Assembly: GCA_000787465.1 (NCBI GenBank)
Contig: JSYX01000356.1
Span: forward strand, 1 to 36,166
Origin: Thermomucor indicae-seudaticae
Taxonomy: Eukaryota; Mucoromycota; Mucoromycetes; Mucorales; Lichtheimiaceae
DNA: 36,166 bases
Reading direction: 5' to 3'
The position numbers and the translations under genes were made by a program. Positions 10,488-21,072 of this stretch are shown in pieces. The notes beneath the pieces were generated by a model. It searched no databases. It was not told the origin of the DNA and saw only the letters and a program-made list of their open reading frames with translations. Each line of letters begins with the position of its first letter. Positions within the stretch are counted from its first letter, which is position 1.

Positions 10488-12626
10488 TTAGAGGGCAAAG
10501 AATTGTTCACCGTTTTTCTCCAGGCGACCTCTTGCACCAAGAGAAACACGGATCTCATAAATCAAATCGTTCCATTCGCGCCAGATCGACCGTTTGCCAA
10601 AGATCAAAAAGAGCCACACCCCAATCAGACTCACCAGCGCTTCCGCAGTAACCATGAGCCCAAACGGTGGCATGTGCCCGCTGACCGCATACGTACAGTC
10701 ATCTTGATCGTTACCCGGTGTCAGCATACACGCCAGCCATTCGTTGATCGCCTTCTCGTCTGTTTCCACCGCGGCCATCCGGTTGATCTGTGTAAAATAA
10801 AAGATCTACATAGACACACAGTAAGTTATCGTTCTTTTTGAATCGGACAAGAGTAACTTACCCAGTAAAACACGACGGTCACAATGGCCACGACAGCAAG
10901 CAACAAGGCTCGCCATTGGATCTTGACAGCCGTCACCACATGCTTATGTTTCCGCGCCGCAACCTGGTTCCTGACCATCGCAGCCGACGACGACCCGGTC
11001 GACAAGGACTGCGACATTTCCGACTCGATGCTTTCCTGCAGCGAAATCTTGGCGATATAAAAGAACGTGCAGATATGGAGCAGGAAACTCGGGCAGATAA
11101 TCGCCGCCATTGGGTAGAAAAACAACGCAAAAATGTAGTCGAGCGAGACCAGACACAGGTTCGCAAACTCAAACTTCACCGCGTGGAAGCCCAGCGCCAC
11201 GCCCATAAACGCTGCCGGAATTCCCCAACACACAATGTTCAGTGCAATATATCGATGCGTGAAAAAGTTCGAGTTCCACACCGTGTGGACGTGTAAATTG
11301 ACGATCAGTGCCGCGCACCATAGTACCGTTGCCAACGACGAAAAGATTAAAATCGCGCCTAATATATCATCAGTCTGCTAACAAAGACAGAGCGAGAATA
11401 CTGCTTTTTACCTTGAACAGCGCATAACGTGTTGTTGTCTTGCGTACTTGGATTAATGGCATCCGCGCACTGAAGACGCCGGGTATTGCCAACAGAGAAA
11501 AACACGACCATCGAAAATAGAAAGATGGCCAATGAGAAGTTTAGAATCAAAAGAGACGGATGTCTGTATTTTGCGTAAGTATTCGTTATGGTAGCCGCGC
11601 ATTGTAGAGATATAGACATACCTTCGTTTGTCCGGCAATACCAGATAGCTGAGTAGAATGACAAAGGAACCCACTGCGGATATGAATCGAATGATATTGG
11701 TTGCCAAGAACGCATGCTCAGCCCATCCCTTATTGAAGAACTATCATTGAACGTTATTAGTCTCTCTCTCTCTTTTATGGCTGGTAGACAATAATAGGTA
11801 CCAAGTTTTGAGCAGGACAGGGCAGACAACATCCATATCGGCAATAAACACTGTTGACCGTCTCGTTTGTGCCTTGCTTGGCCAATGGATCGCGTAAAAA
11901 CGGAGCAGGACATTCTGCCAACACGAATCCTTCAGGAACTGCCGACAGATTCAGGCCCACGGATCGATTGGCTATGTATGTTTTTATCGTCAGTTATCCG
12001 CAAATAAACCGACGATGATTTGCCAGTTTATAGATACCATGTGGTGGAATATAGTTGCAACTGTCGTCCGGCTGAAGCGTTTCGCCAGTAATAGGTGATT
12101 TCGCACTGCAATCAGGTAAAAGCGACGTTTCACCAGTCAGTGTAAAGATGGTTGAACATGTTTGATTGACGTCTTGGCAAGTCGATTCGCATCCCATCCA
12201 AAATATTTGTTCTATATGTATAAAGCGAGTGTCATTCTCCTCTACATCCACACCGAATGAAAAAAACGGATTACTTGCGCGTTGCTGTGCTTTCGCCGCA
12301 TTTCGGGTAATAAAACGAACACGCGTATCGGTAATAGGTATCGACGCAGGTCGGATCCACTTGGCCCAAAAGTGCTGACAGATTTTGTAAACTACTTAAT
12401 TGTTGCTCAATCACATCCACCGTCAAATTGCCAACGTAGACAGGGTAATTAATGTATGACTGTATTCCCATGCACATAACCAATTCAGTTCAATTCGGCT
12501 GACGAATACTAAATGATTCGAACTTACTGAACAGATTTGGCCCGTATAGTTTGTGCAACCTATTCCCGCTTGGGCACTCACAAGGCTCGAAACAAAAAGA
12601 AACAAACCAAGCAGTTTTCCAAACAT
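10488..12626 (-). CDS. Frizzled/Smoothened-like seven-transmembrane receptor
   Basis: Eight exons (12626-12528, 12459-12279, 12211-12038, 11971-11802, 11728-11622, 11563-11412, 11358-10862, 10787-10488) give 559 residues. A signal peptide (1-20) is followed by a cysteine-rich ectodomain with exactly ten cysteines (residues about 23-150; e.g. CSFYYPKC, GCESTCQDVNQTC), as in Frizzled CRDs. A linker with CLPCP precedes seven membrane segments near 213-236, 246-268, 295-318, 332-355, 364-399, 446-460 and 501-524. The second intron needs a GC donor (GCAAGT) to stay in frame; a GT donor four bases on breaks the frame. After TM7 comes FGKRSIWREW where metazoan Frizzleds carry KTxxxW; the Thr is absent. 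Fungal Frizzled-like proteins are known from early-diverging lineages; ligand and coupling are unknown. TM placement is by eye. Confidence 0.82.
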
Positions 12627-13006
12627 TGGATCAATCAATGTCTGTGCGTTTCGTTTGTTGATATAGAAATACAAAAAGGTAAAGGGCGGTTATTATCCGC
12701 GTTTCAATGCCGGTTTGCTCAAACTAATGAATGACTGGGGAGGGACGGAGGAGAGGAGAGGAGAAAGAAAGGAAGAAAGAAACACACTTGGTGTGCGGTA
12801 GTAATATTTTTTGGTGCAAAAGGGGGTATAAGAGAGTTGAAGCACAAAGGCGGGAGATGAACAAGTCTCATAAATGAATCGTCCAATCTTTCTCCTTGCT
12901 TTTTACATTCCGTTGAACTGAGTACGTTGCACAAAGCAAGTTACGCTCTTTAATTTAAAGCTTCTCTAATCCTTGTATGGTTACTGGACATCATCCCCCT
13001 TCTCTT
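12627..13006. other. Intergenic between receptor start and PMT stop
   Basis: About 380 bases. They must contain the receptor promoter (minus strand) and the 3' UTR of the O-mannosyltransferase. A purine-rich stretch at about 12737-12785 (G/A repeats) is the only notable composition. Confidence 0.4.
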
Positions 13007-16000
13007 TCAGTGTGTATCCGCCTCTGAAGAAACCGCTGCCGGCTTACCCATCGCGTCCGATACGATATTTACCACATCCGCTACTTCCGGCGGAAGTTCC
13101 TGCTCTTTCGCAAAGTAACTCTTGAGTGCCTCTTGCATCTTGCCGAACGCGTTTCCCTCTATTCGAGTACCGTAGTACGCAGAAAGATCGTCATGGAATC
13201 TGTCATGCATAAACGGAGTTAACCTTTTGTCGTAAAACACGACGATCGATATACTTACTGCACACAGTCAAAGTCCCAAGTTGAACGCCACTTGTGATTC
13301 ATGCACTCGGATTTAGTCCACGGCTCGGCATAAGTGATGGGGATAAATTGTCGGTACACCGAAATGACGCAAAGGACGACAATCATCGCCGCAATCATAC
13401 GCTTTCTTGAAACCAGCGGTATCGTTAATAGATCAAAGCTGACACCGAATACTAAAATGGCGAAATACAGGGCCGGCATGTAATGATGCAGAAATAACTG
13501 GCGCCCCATCAGATAAAACGGGAAGTAGTGAAGAGCCCAACCCGCGAGGAAGAACCCCGCCGATTCCTCGTAGAATCTCCGCAATCCTTCAAAGCAAGGG
13601 GTCAGTCAGTGTGCCGCTCTCTTTCACCTCCTTCCCGCATGATTTACCTCCAAAACGAAGCTTAATCCCTCTCTTGTCCAGCAATAAGAAGGTTAACCTT
13701 AACAGCACATAAATTCCAATAGATGCTGTTGAAGCCCAGTAAACAAGTGGGTTGCCCAGCAGATACAAATGCCGGTGATCTTTGCCCCAGAAATTAATCC
13801 CTCGTCTCAACAAAGGCCACGCCTTTTTATAAATGTTAGACTTTGTTCGTTGTCGTCCCCTGTGCATGAACTTACCTCAGGCCGAGAGTCATAGGGATGA
13901 GATGCAGTCAAGCCCTTGTTTACATCCCACATAACCTTATTCAACTCGAAGAACTTGGAAAAGAAGCCAGGGCGGCGGTAACTGACTCTTTCTGTATCAG
14001 GAGGCACTGAAAAGACCTATTAGCCTAGGTTACTCCACTTCGAATCGATCCACTTACGTTGGTCATTTTCAGTGGATTCAATGTACCACATCGTTTTAGG
14101 CAGCTTTCCATTGCGAATACACGTCACTTCTTGTTGGCCCCAGCCCCAGTCAGGAAGCTTGACTGAATGCGAGAATAATGCACAATCCTGTAAAACGTGC
14201 ACTAGTCGGAACTTTGAGTGCAGAGTGCGGAGACGATCCTTTGATTCAGGATCATGTTTGTCGTAATCCACAATCTCAACTCGCCAATAATCATTCGCAT
14301 CGCCTGAAAATCCCGGAAAACCATACGCACTATGCTTTACTCAGAATCCCGAGGAAAACAGCGGGGACAGGAGTTAAGCTGCCTACCTGACTTCGTTGTG
14401 ATAGTCCAGATCTGTCATAGGAGGACGATGGTTATGGGAGTGGAGACGCTTGGACGACTCGTTGTGTACCAGCCGAACGACGTCGCCATGCTTCACATAC
14501 TCGATCCCAGTGACTTCTTCAGTATCTTTCTTGTAAATAGTCCACCAGTTGTTGTTATCACGGTGTGGGTATAATGTCACCTGTTGTTCTGACACCAGAA
14601 GCAGTCTGGATATTGTTCTTCGCTTTCATCCCCTCTGTATGCTCCACTTACGCTTGCTTCCAGTCGGGTAATCGTGTGGATGAGAGTGAAGATATCCTCC
14701 ACGTGTCGCAATATGCCGGATATAAACTTTGGATCCATATGCAATGTCTGACAGATAAGCAAGTCGGTCAGAGAAGAAGAAACCCCAAGGGCCTTAGGTA
14801 TCAAAGTGTTGTTACCAATGGGAGTGTCCTCAAGCTTGTGTCCGGCCAAGGTCTGCTGGAATTCCGGAGACATGAATCCATTACCTTCACCGCTATTTGG
14901 CAGTGAATGAAAGTGGATCCCAAACATGATCATATAGACGACAATAGGCAATACAATCAGACATAGAGCTCGGGCTCCAAAATGATGCAAGAATACTTTC
15001 TGAACAACCCAGTTGAGCAAGGCCTATAACGATCATAAGGATAAAGAAGCATACCGTGGGTACCCGTGTGTCGCCCCAAATCTCCCAAAGGTTCTTTATC
15101 GTCGAAAAACCAACGGTTGCAATCGTAAAGAGACCGACCCATTTACAGCTAGCAGTCAGGCCCAGTCCCAGACCTGTCAGCACGAGCCAAAAGTACCACC
15201 AGAATTGGAATGGTCTGTGCGCGGACATGAATACAATGTGTTCCTTTAAATTTAACCTTGTCTACTTACCGATGCTGCTGATTGTGAAAGTTGATCCATA
15301 CTAGAATCGTAGCGGCTGTGAAGGATAGTAAAATAGGATCCAGCAGTATATGCCTGTTGTTGGTAACGAGCCCGTTTTCTGGTATTTGGCCATGTAATGA
15401 GTCCATTGTTGTTGTTGTTGGAGATACATATAACTTTCGCTCACCATAACAAACCATCAATGCTGCCACCACAGCGGCTGCCACAGAATGCCCAGCTGAC
15501 CGTAAAGTCCAGTAGGCGATGGGAACAGTCAATACACCATTTAAAGCGCAAAATACACGCATCGGGACATAGGGAACGCCAGGCTCAATGTAATCTCTGA
15601 TGCGACAACAACCCGTGAGCATATACGCGACAATTCTCTCTTTCTTACTTACTTTCCAATGTCCTTGAAGTCGAAGGATCCATCAAAGCCAGACAGTTTC
15701 GCAACAAGGGCAATCAGCATTTTCGCCAACTACGTTTTGTTTAATAACTCGTCTTTTTCTATTCAGAGCGAACCCTCGTACTTACTGGTGGATGGACATC
15801 CATGAAAAACCGCGTCTTGATATATTTACTAGCAAATCCACCAAAATGTACTTCATCAAAGCTAACGGTTTTCCCTATTCGAATCAACGTCTTTTCTGAT
15901 GCCAGTACTCTTTTTCGTTGTTTACTCACACGACAGAACTTGGCTGCCATATTTTCCAGAGACGAATATAACAAGCCCACAAAGCAAGGGCGATCGAGAT

Positions 16001-16267
16001 CTTCCAGTCTCGTTTCCGAGCTGCCCTTTCAGCGGACTGCCGTCGTTGTTGTGCCTTGAATATTTTTGAGTCATAGTCCATGGACAGGTTCACGTCATCG
16101 TGGTCTAACGGTTTCTTCCAGTAGTGACGTTGGCGAAACAATTCGTTGGACCGTGCTGTCGTCGATCCTGTTGCGTATTCATTCTCATCCGGTATTGTTA
16201 AAGGAACGTGATCGTACGTCGTTATTGTATTTGAAGAAGGGAGTGACGAGTATCGGCTGGTCATCAT
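13007..16267 (-). CDS. Protein O-mannosyltransferase (PMT family, Pmt1-type likely)
   Basis: Fourteen exons run from 16267 to 13007 and sum to 838 residues with every phase consistent. PMTs are ER membrane enzymes that transfer mannose from dolichyl-phosphate mannose to Ser/Thr of secretory proteins. Exon 1 ends in the first membrane segment; exon 2 starts the lumenal catalytic loop FDEVHFGGFASKYIK, with the acidic pair at about residues 115-116, and ends in MDVHPP. Membrane segments follow, then the MIR region (GGYLHSHPHDYP, KRLHSHNHRPP, FSGDAND, LPDWGWGQQEVTC), then the C-terminal block WALHYFPFYLMGRQLFLHHY. FGGFA, DFKDIG and the MIR details resemble Pmt1 more than Pmt2 or Pmt4, but subfamily is my judgement from memory. 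One intron (15054-15024) would be only 31 nt; a weaker donor gives 40 nt. Confidence 0.9.
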
Positions 16268-17091
16268 GTTGATGCCCGATTAGAAACCAAGGACGGATCG
16301 TTTCCCTTTTGTTGTGCGTATTTTTGGTTGGAGAACGACGCAGAAATTTGGGATTGCCTTAATTGCCACACAACTCAGCTTCATTTCCAATTTTCTTGGC
16401 ATACTCAAGTATTTGAAGCAAGAGATCTGTGCGCTTTGCTGGGATACACATGTGGCTAAACGGAGTAGTCGTGGAGCGGGCTCTTTGCGTGCCTATTACG
16501 CGCTACCCTTGGTTCATTGGCTCCCACCAGGAACCTAAGCCGTGCTTCGCCGGGGGGATGTCAAGTGGGAAACCATGGACTGTCAGAATTGCCCCCCGCC
16601 GGCCTATTTCAGCCGCCAGCACGCTAGCCGTCTCCGGGTGCCTTCAGCCGTGCTCGATCCGATCTCCTTTATTCTAAACAAGCTTCCCACGTCCTCGCGC
16701 CTCGCTTTTCTCACCTTGTTCTCTTCAGGGGTTTTAAATCTCACTTTTCTTCTTTTACGACCTCGCTATTGTAGTCATCAGGCGAAAAGCGATCAGTTGG
16801 TCCAATTATCACCATGACGAATCTAGGGGACGTGTTACATGAACTAAATCTTCTCGAGATTTCCCTTGCATGATAGGAGCACATAAGACATTGTCCCTTC
16901 ACTACATCGAGCGGACATAGTATCTTCAAAAGGACAAGCAAAAAAAAGAACAAAATGTATTCCTTTGTACAAGATAAAGGCGTAACTACAAGCAAAAGCA
17001 AAAAAAAGGGGAGAGGAAAACATTCACAAGCGAAGGTAATTTTGTACAAGAAGTTAGAGAGGGGGGATATACAAAAGAAAGAAAGAAGTTT
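16268..17091. other. Intergenic, 5' flank of PMT gene and 3' flank of homeodomain gene
   Basis: About 820 bases without a recognisable gene. The part at 16430-16680 is more GC-rich than its surroundings, with short open frames on the plus strand but no domain. I tested it for a tRNA and found none. The PMT promoter should lie in the first few hundred bases. Confidence 0.4.
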
Positions 17092-18599
17092 TCACTTTCT
17101 GCGCTTGGTATTATCGGTATTATCGTCCACAGCAGAGGCTCGTTTTTTCTGGATAAAAGCCATGTACGAATCGTAATCATAAACTTCAGAAGGGTATGCC
17201 TTGTTCAACTGCTGAAACTGGACGAGTTTGCCGTGGTGGCGCCGACGAGCGTTCTGAAACCATGTCGAGACTAGATCAAAAAATATAAGTCGATTATGAA
17301 AAAAAGAAAAACATGCTAAAAAGAAAAAAAAGCCTTACTTTGAACAAGCGACTTGTTGGCTTGCTTGGCAAGCTTTTCCTTGTGCTCTGGATCAGGCGTC
17401 TTGCCACCTCGTTGCAGATACCAGTCCATCAGGATACGCGTGGTTTCGCGACTATAGTTTTTCCGCGTCTTCTTGCCCGTACTGTTGCTACTGACGGTCG
17501 ACGAACACGAGAGAATGCTGGTACGCCGCTGTGGATCGACAGGGAAATCCTCGTCGTCTTCGGATAGCCACTCTTCTTCCTCTTCTTCTTCTTCCTTGGG
17601 GTATCTCTTTTCCATTCGCATCGTAGCGACATGCTTCTTTTTCTTTGGCGTCGAAACGGAGAGCCGTCTTGGCGGTTCTCTGTAATCACTATCCTTTTCA
17701 TCATCATCGTCGTCGGTCTCAAAAATCTCTTCTTGATATTCATATTCCATTTCTTCTTCTTGTATGCTGTCCGGAACTTGTTTTGGTGTCAAGCCAGTAT
17801 GCTGGGGCAAATCCCCTCGGTCATCTGTGGTCATGGAGGAGGTGTCCTTCAGGGACTGTTGATAGCGTGCAGCCACAAGACGCATGGACTCGACGATCGC
17901 CTGCCGAACACAAAGTCCAGACTCCGTCCACATCTCTGGTTTTGCAAGTTCCTCATGCATCCGCTGTTCGTAAGAATGCCACTGTGAAGGTGATATCGGG
18001 TCGTCGCGGTCAATAGCAAGCCGCAAATCGAAAACCAGATCGTTGTGCACCAGCCTTTTCTTTTCTTCTTCTTCTTCATCCTCATCCATGGCCTCATGCG
18101 AAGCCCAGCTGTCCATCCTTGAAGACGGTTCTTCTTCCTCGTCGTAGTCATCATCAAAGGATTCGCCGTCGTCTTCTTCACTGGTAGGATCATTGATGAA
18201 CCACCATCGGTCTTGGCTATCGATGGCCTGCGCTGCCGCGGACGGGGCAGACGCAGAAGCAGGATCAGCAGCACCAGGGGCAGCAGCATCATGTTGCTCG
18301 TCAGGCTGTGTGAACGGATCGTTCACTAAACTGCTGAAGGGGTCTTTCGTGAAAAAGGCCAGTCCAAGGCTAGGATCAAAGTCTTGTACTCCTGCTGGCA
18401 GAATACATGATGACGGCGGTGGCGGTGGCGTTGGGTAGACGGTGTCGGCCGATGTCTGTTGAAGTTGGCTGTGACGGCTGCTCGCCATAGAAGACATTAC
18501 ATCCTCCTGAGCCCACATGGTCATTGGGTTACCAAACCCGGCAAATGGCGAAGAGGCAGTAGTAGAAGAGGAGGATGGGAAAGAAGAAGTAGTAGGCAT
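17092..18599 (-). CDS. Homeodomain protein with long acidic N-terminus
   Basis: Two exons (18599-17339, 17270-17092) give 479 residues. Residues 376 to about 437 form a homeodomain: RKNYSRETTRILMDWYLQ (helix 1), EHKEKLAKQANKSL (helix 2) and the recognition helix ISTWFQNARRRH, interrupted by the intron between helices 2 and 3. From the conserved helix-1 Leu to the WF of helix 3 it is two residues longer than the canonical 60-residue fold and one shorter than TALE homeodomains. The first 370 residues are disordered-looking: Ser/Pro/Ala-rich, then repeated Asp/Glu runs that may form an activation region, with a basic KKKK patch. It is predicted to be a nuclear DNA-binding regulator. I do not recognise an ortholog; a mating-type or TALE-related role is conceivable but unsupported by context. 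Confidence 0.85.
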
Positions 18600-18666
18600 G
18601 AGTTGTGGCGTGAAAAAACAGAGAAAGAGACGAAAAGAAAAAAGGAATGTCTGGAAGCTTACCCTT

Positions 18667-18674
18667 TTTATATA
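18667..18674 (-). promoter_or_regulatory. Candidate TATA box of the homeodomain gene
   Basis: TATATAAA reads on the minus strand 68 bases upstream of the start codon at 18599. Position and orientation suit a core promoter; this is sequence inspection only. Confidence 0.35.
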
Positions 18675-19155
18675 TCGTCTGCCGCCCCTTCCCTTCTCTT
18701 TATCTCACTCCATGTATACCCACACAACTCTCTAATGCACCGTCCCCCCGATCCGCAGCTCTCTCTATTTGTGTAACATTATCTGTTCGATCCCTAGCCA
18801 GGTTCCACAAGACCACCGCGTGTTTTGGTCTTTCCACTTTCGCTGTCCTTGGGCAGTTCATCGCAAAAGGCCTTTTTTCTTGAACTGTCCGTGGTAAAAA
18901 ACAGAAGAAAGACGGAAAGAGGTGCAAAAGATAGGGGTTACTGCTGGGGAAAAAGAATTATAGTTACCAGGAATGGCCAGGTCCGATAAACAAAAGAGTG
19001 CAAGGACCTGTATTGGTTTTTTCCCATGTTAAGAGAGAACAAAGACAAATTTAAGGTTGAAACGCAGCAGTTGGCGTTCCTCCTTTGCCATGCCTTTTCG
19101 GATTCTCGCTTTCATCTCTACAGCCGGTGTAGGCGATCGAACAGGAAAACGGTCA
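18675..19155. other. 5' flank of the homeodomain gene
   Basis: No gene or repeat recognised. Likely upstream regulatory DNA of the homeodomain gene and the downstream flank of the coding-like segment to the right. Confidence 0.35.
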
Positions 19156-19640
19156 CTATAACTTGTTAATGAGTCCATACTTATGATGATTTTGGTTCTT
19201 TAGATAGAATTGGGCCAGACCTTGGTTGGCTCCCCCAAAACTTTCGCCAGCTGCATAAAAGGAGCAGCAGCGATTCCCTGTGTAACGAGCTGTAGCACCA
19301 ACGAGCGATTGGACATGCAACAAAAGAGTCAGATCATAAACAAACAAGCCGCCAGGCTGTTTATTGGCAACTTGCTGAGTCACAAGGTCAGCGATCTATA
19401 CGGACTTTAGTAGTTGGCAACCATGGAAACTAATTAATATTTTAAAACCCTTGTAAATTAAAACAAAAATTGCCTTGGAACGAAAGAAGGGTAACTGAGA
19501 GAAAAGAAAAAAGTAGTTTCGAGCAGTGAAACAGTGGGAATGTACCTCTTCTTCAAGTGTTTCATCATCTGTACAGACAAGCATGCAAGTTGCCAACAGT
19601 TTGAGGATGAGCTTAAAAGCACATATCATGTGTGATGCGT
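19156..19640 (-). CDS. Unrecognised coding-like segment, two exons, probably the 3' end of a gene
   Basis: A minus-strand frame from about 19640 to 19546 (ICAFKLILKLLATCMLVC, then TDDETLEEE) joins in phase through a GT-AG gap (19545-19396) to 19395-19156 (IADLVTQQVANKQPGGLF, later VQSLVGATARYTGNRCCSF and ending HHKYGLINKL). The composition looks protein-coding: balanced hydrophobic and polar residues and no low complexity. I recognise no family. Upstream, the frame must shift by one near 19640 to connect with a further open stretch (to about 19690). This is therefore either a gene with more introns than I resolved or a decaying one. It may be lineage-specific or transposon-derived. Confidence 0.3.
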
Positions 19641-20239
19641 GCCCTTTCTTGAAAGTTAGCGTTAAGTGACGATGAAACGTCTAAACCATCTCCCTTGTGC
19701 AGCATTGACAAGGTGCAAACTGCTCGGGACACTGAGCCGACACTGTCGGGGCGCTCCATTCCGTTGGGCTGATCATTGTTACACGAATACTTACACAAGA
19801 CAGCGGAGTTACAATGGGAGCATAAACTTTTCTGGGATTGCATCCGGCACGCATGTCGACCTGTTAGAGTTTAATGCCAAAGAAACCCCAAATGGATCGC
19901 TTCACAAAAAAAAAAGTTGGAACTTCTTTATTGTTTCTTCGCTTATAGCACCCATTCACCTTGAGCGAGGCATAACGCGAAATACGTTAGGTACGTAGCA
20001 TTTGCTATCGGAGTGCCTCGACCTGAAAATGGAAAATTACCGAAGGCCATCCGACGATGTGTAACTGGAGTCGCGCAAAATCTCGTCACCAGAGGAAAGC
20101 TGGCAGCGCTGCTCCAGATAACGTCAGGTCATTTTACTTACCAAGAACAAATATTACTTTTTTCTTAGTGAACGTATATGCTTTATACGCTTGGTGAACC
20201 AAGAATGCCTTCATTCCCCGCTGTGATGTTATCGTTCAA

Positions 20240-20640
20240 GTATAGCACGTTTGAAAAAGGCATAAAACGCAGTTCCAGGAGTCCAAGCTTCTTTCTCTTT
20301 GGCTTCTTGGTGTCATTATGAGTGGAACAATTTGCACCGTTTGCGCCACTATTCTTCTTTGATCTGGGGGTTAATTACCTCTATAGCTTTCGTTTGGCTA
20401 ACACAGACATGTAAGTTAATCACAAATGGATAACAATACTTAACTCTGTAGTCAAAAGAGTTTGCCCATTCCTTGTCATGTGAAGAAAGTCCATTGTCCA
20501 CAAAACATGTCCACCGCAGGATACGGACGATGATGCTTCTTGTGTCTTGGAGAATACTCAAAATTGAGGCGGAAAGACTAGACATTCGAGTGCTGGCAAT
20601 CTCGCAGCAACCGCCAGAAGCCATCGTTCGGCGGCTCGGT
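20240..20640 (-). other. Coding-like patches upstream of the unrecognised segment
   Basis: Minus-strand open patches at about 20624-20450 (RSIIVRILRWTCFVDNGL, then HDKEWANSFDY) and about 20340-20200 (KKPKRKKLGLLELRFMPF, then YLNDNITAG) look like exons. They are in the same order and strand as 19156-19640, so one multi-exon gene from about 20640 to 19156 is possible. I could not join them with consistent phases, and no domain is recognised. Confidence 0.25.
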
Positions 20641-20649
20641 GAGGTAGTA

Positions 20650-21072
20650 GAAGAGTCACGTAGGTTACCAGAGTCAAGAACTTGCCCAGACTTTGACCAT
20701 TCATCTAGCTACGTCGACCTCAACTGAGATACTACGGTATGGATCACCGGGCCAAAGTCGCCCTCTTCCGAATCTCGGGCGTCAGCCAGTTTATTGCTTA
20801 AACGAAGAAGCACAATAACGCGCCCTAGACTTCTTTGAAATCAATACTCTGAAAACGATCTATTCTTCCTCGTTTGCATATATATTTCTTGCCTCTTTCA
20901 TTTGCAGAATAATAACTTGGAAGCATGGGCGCTTCTTGAAAAAGAGTGCACCGGCCAACTTTTTCCAGCACCGTAAAACAATCGCGGTATCGAATCCTTG
21001 CATCACCACAAATCCAATAAATTTTTCCGCACTGGTTGCTTACCTTCTCAAATTATCGAATCAGCAAACGTA
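20650..21072. other. 5' flank of the CENP-N-like gene
   Basis: About 420 bases with no gene recognised. It includes the promoter and leader of the plus-strand gene starting at 21073. Confidence 0.35.

Noticed and set aside
13593..13648. Apparent extension of the PMT frame into the intron, ending in a stop
   Set aside because: It reads through a good GTAAAT donor; the GT-AG spliced frame restores conserved PMT sequence.
16430..16520. Possible tRNA gene (an A-box-like TGGCTAAACGG and a downstream GGTTCATTGG)
   Set aside because: The B-box does not match GGTTCRANYCC, and no seven-base acceptor stem with a proper anticodon arm can be formed.
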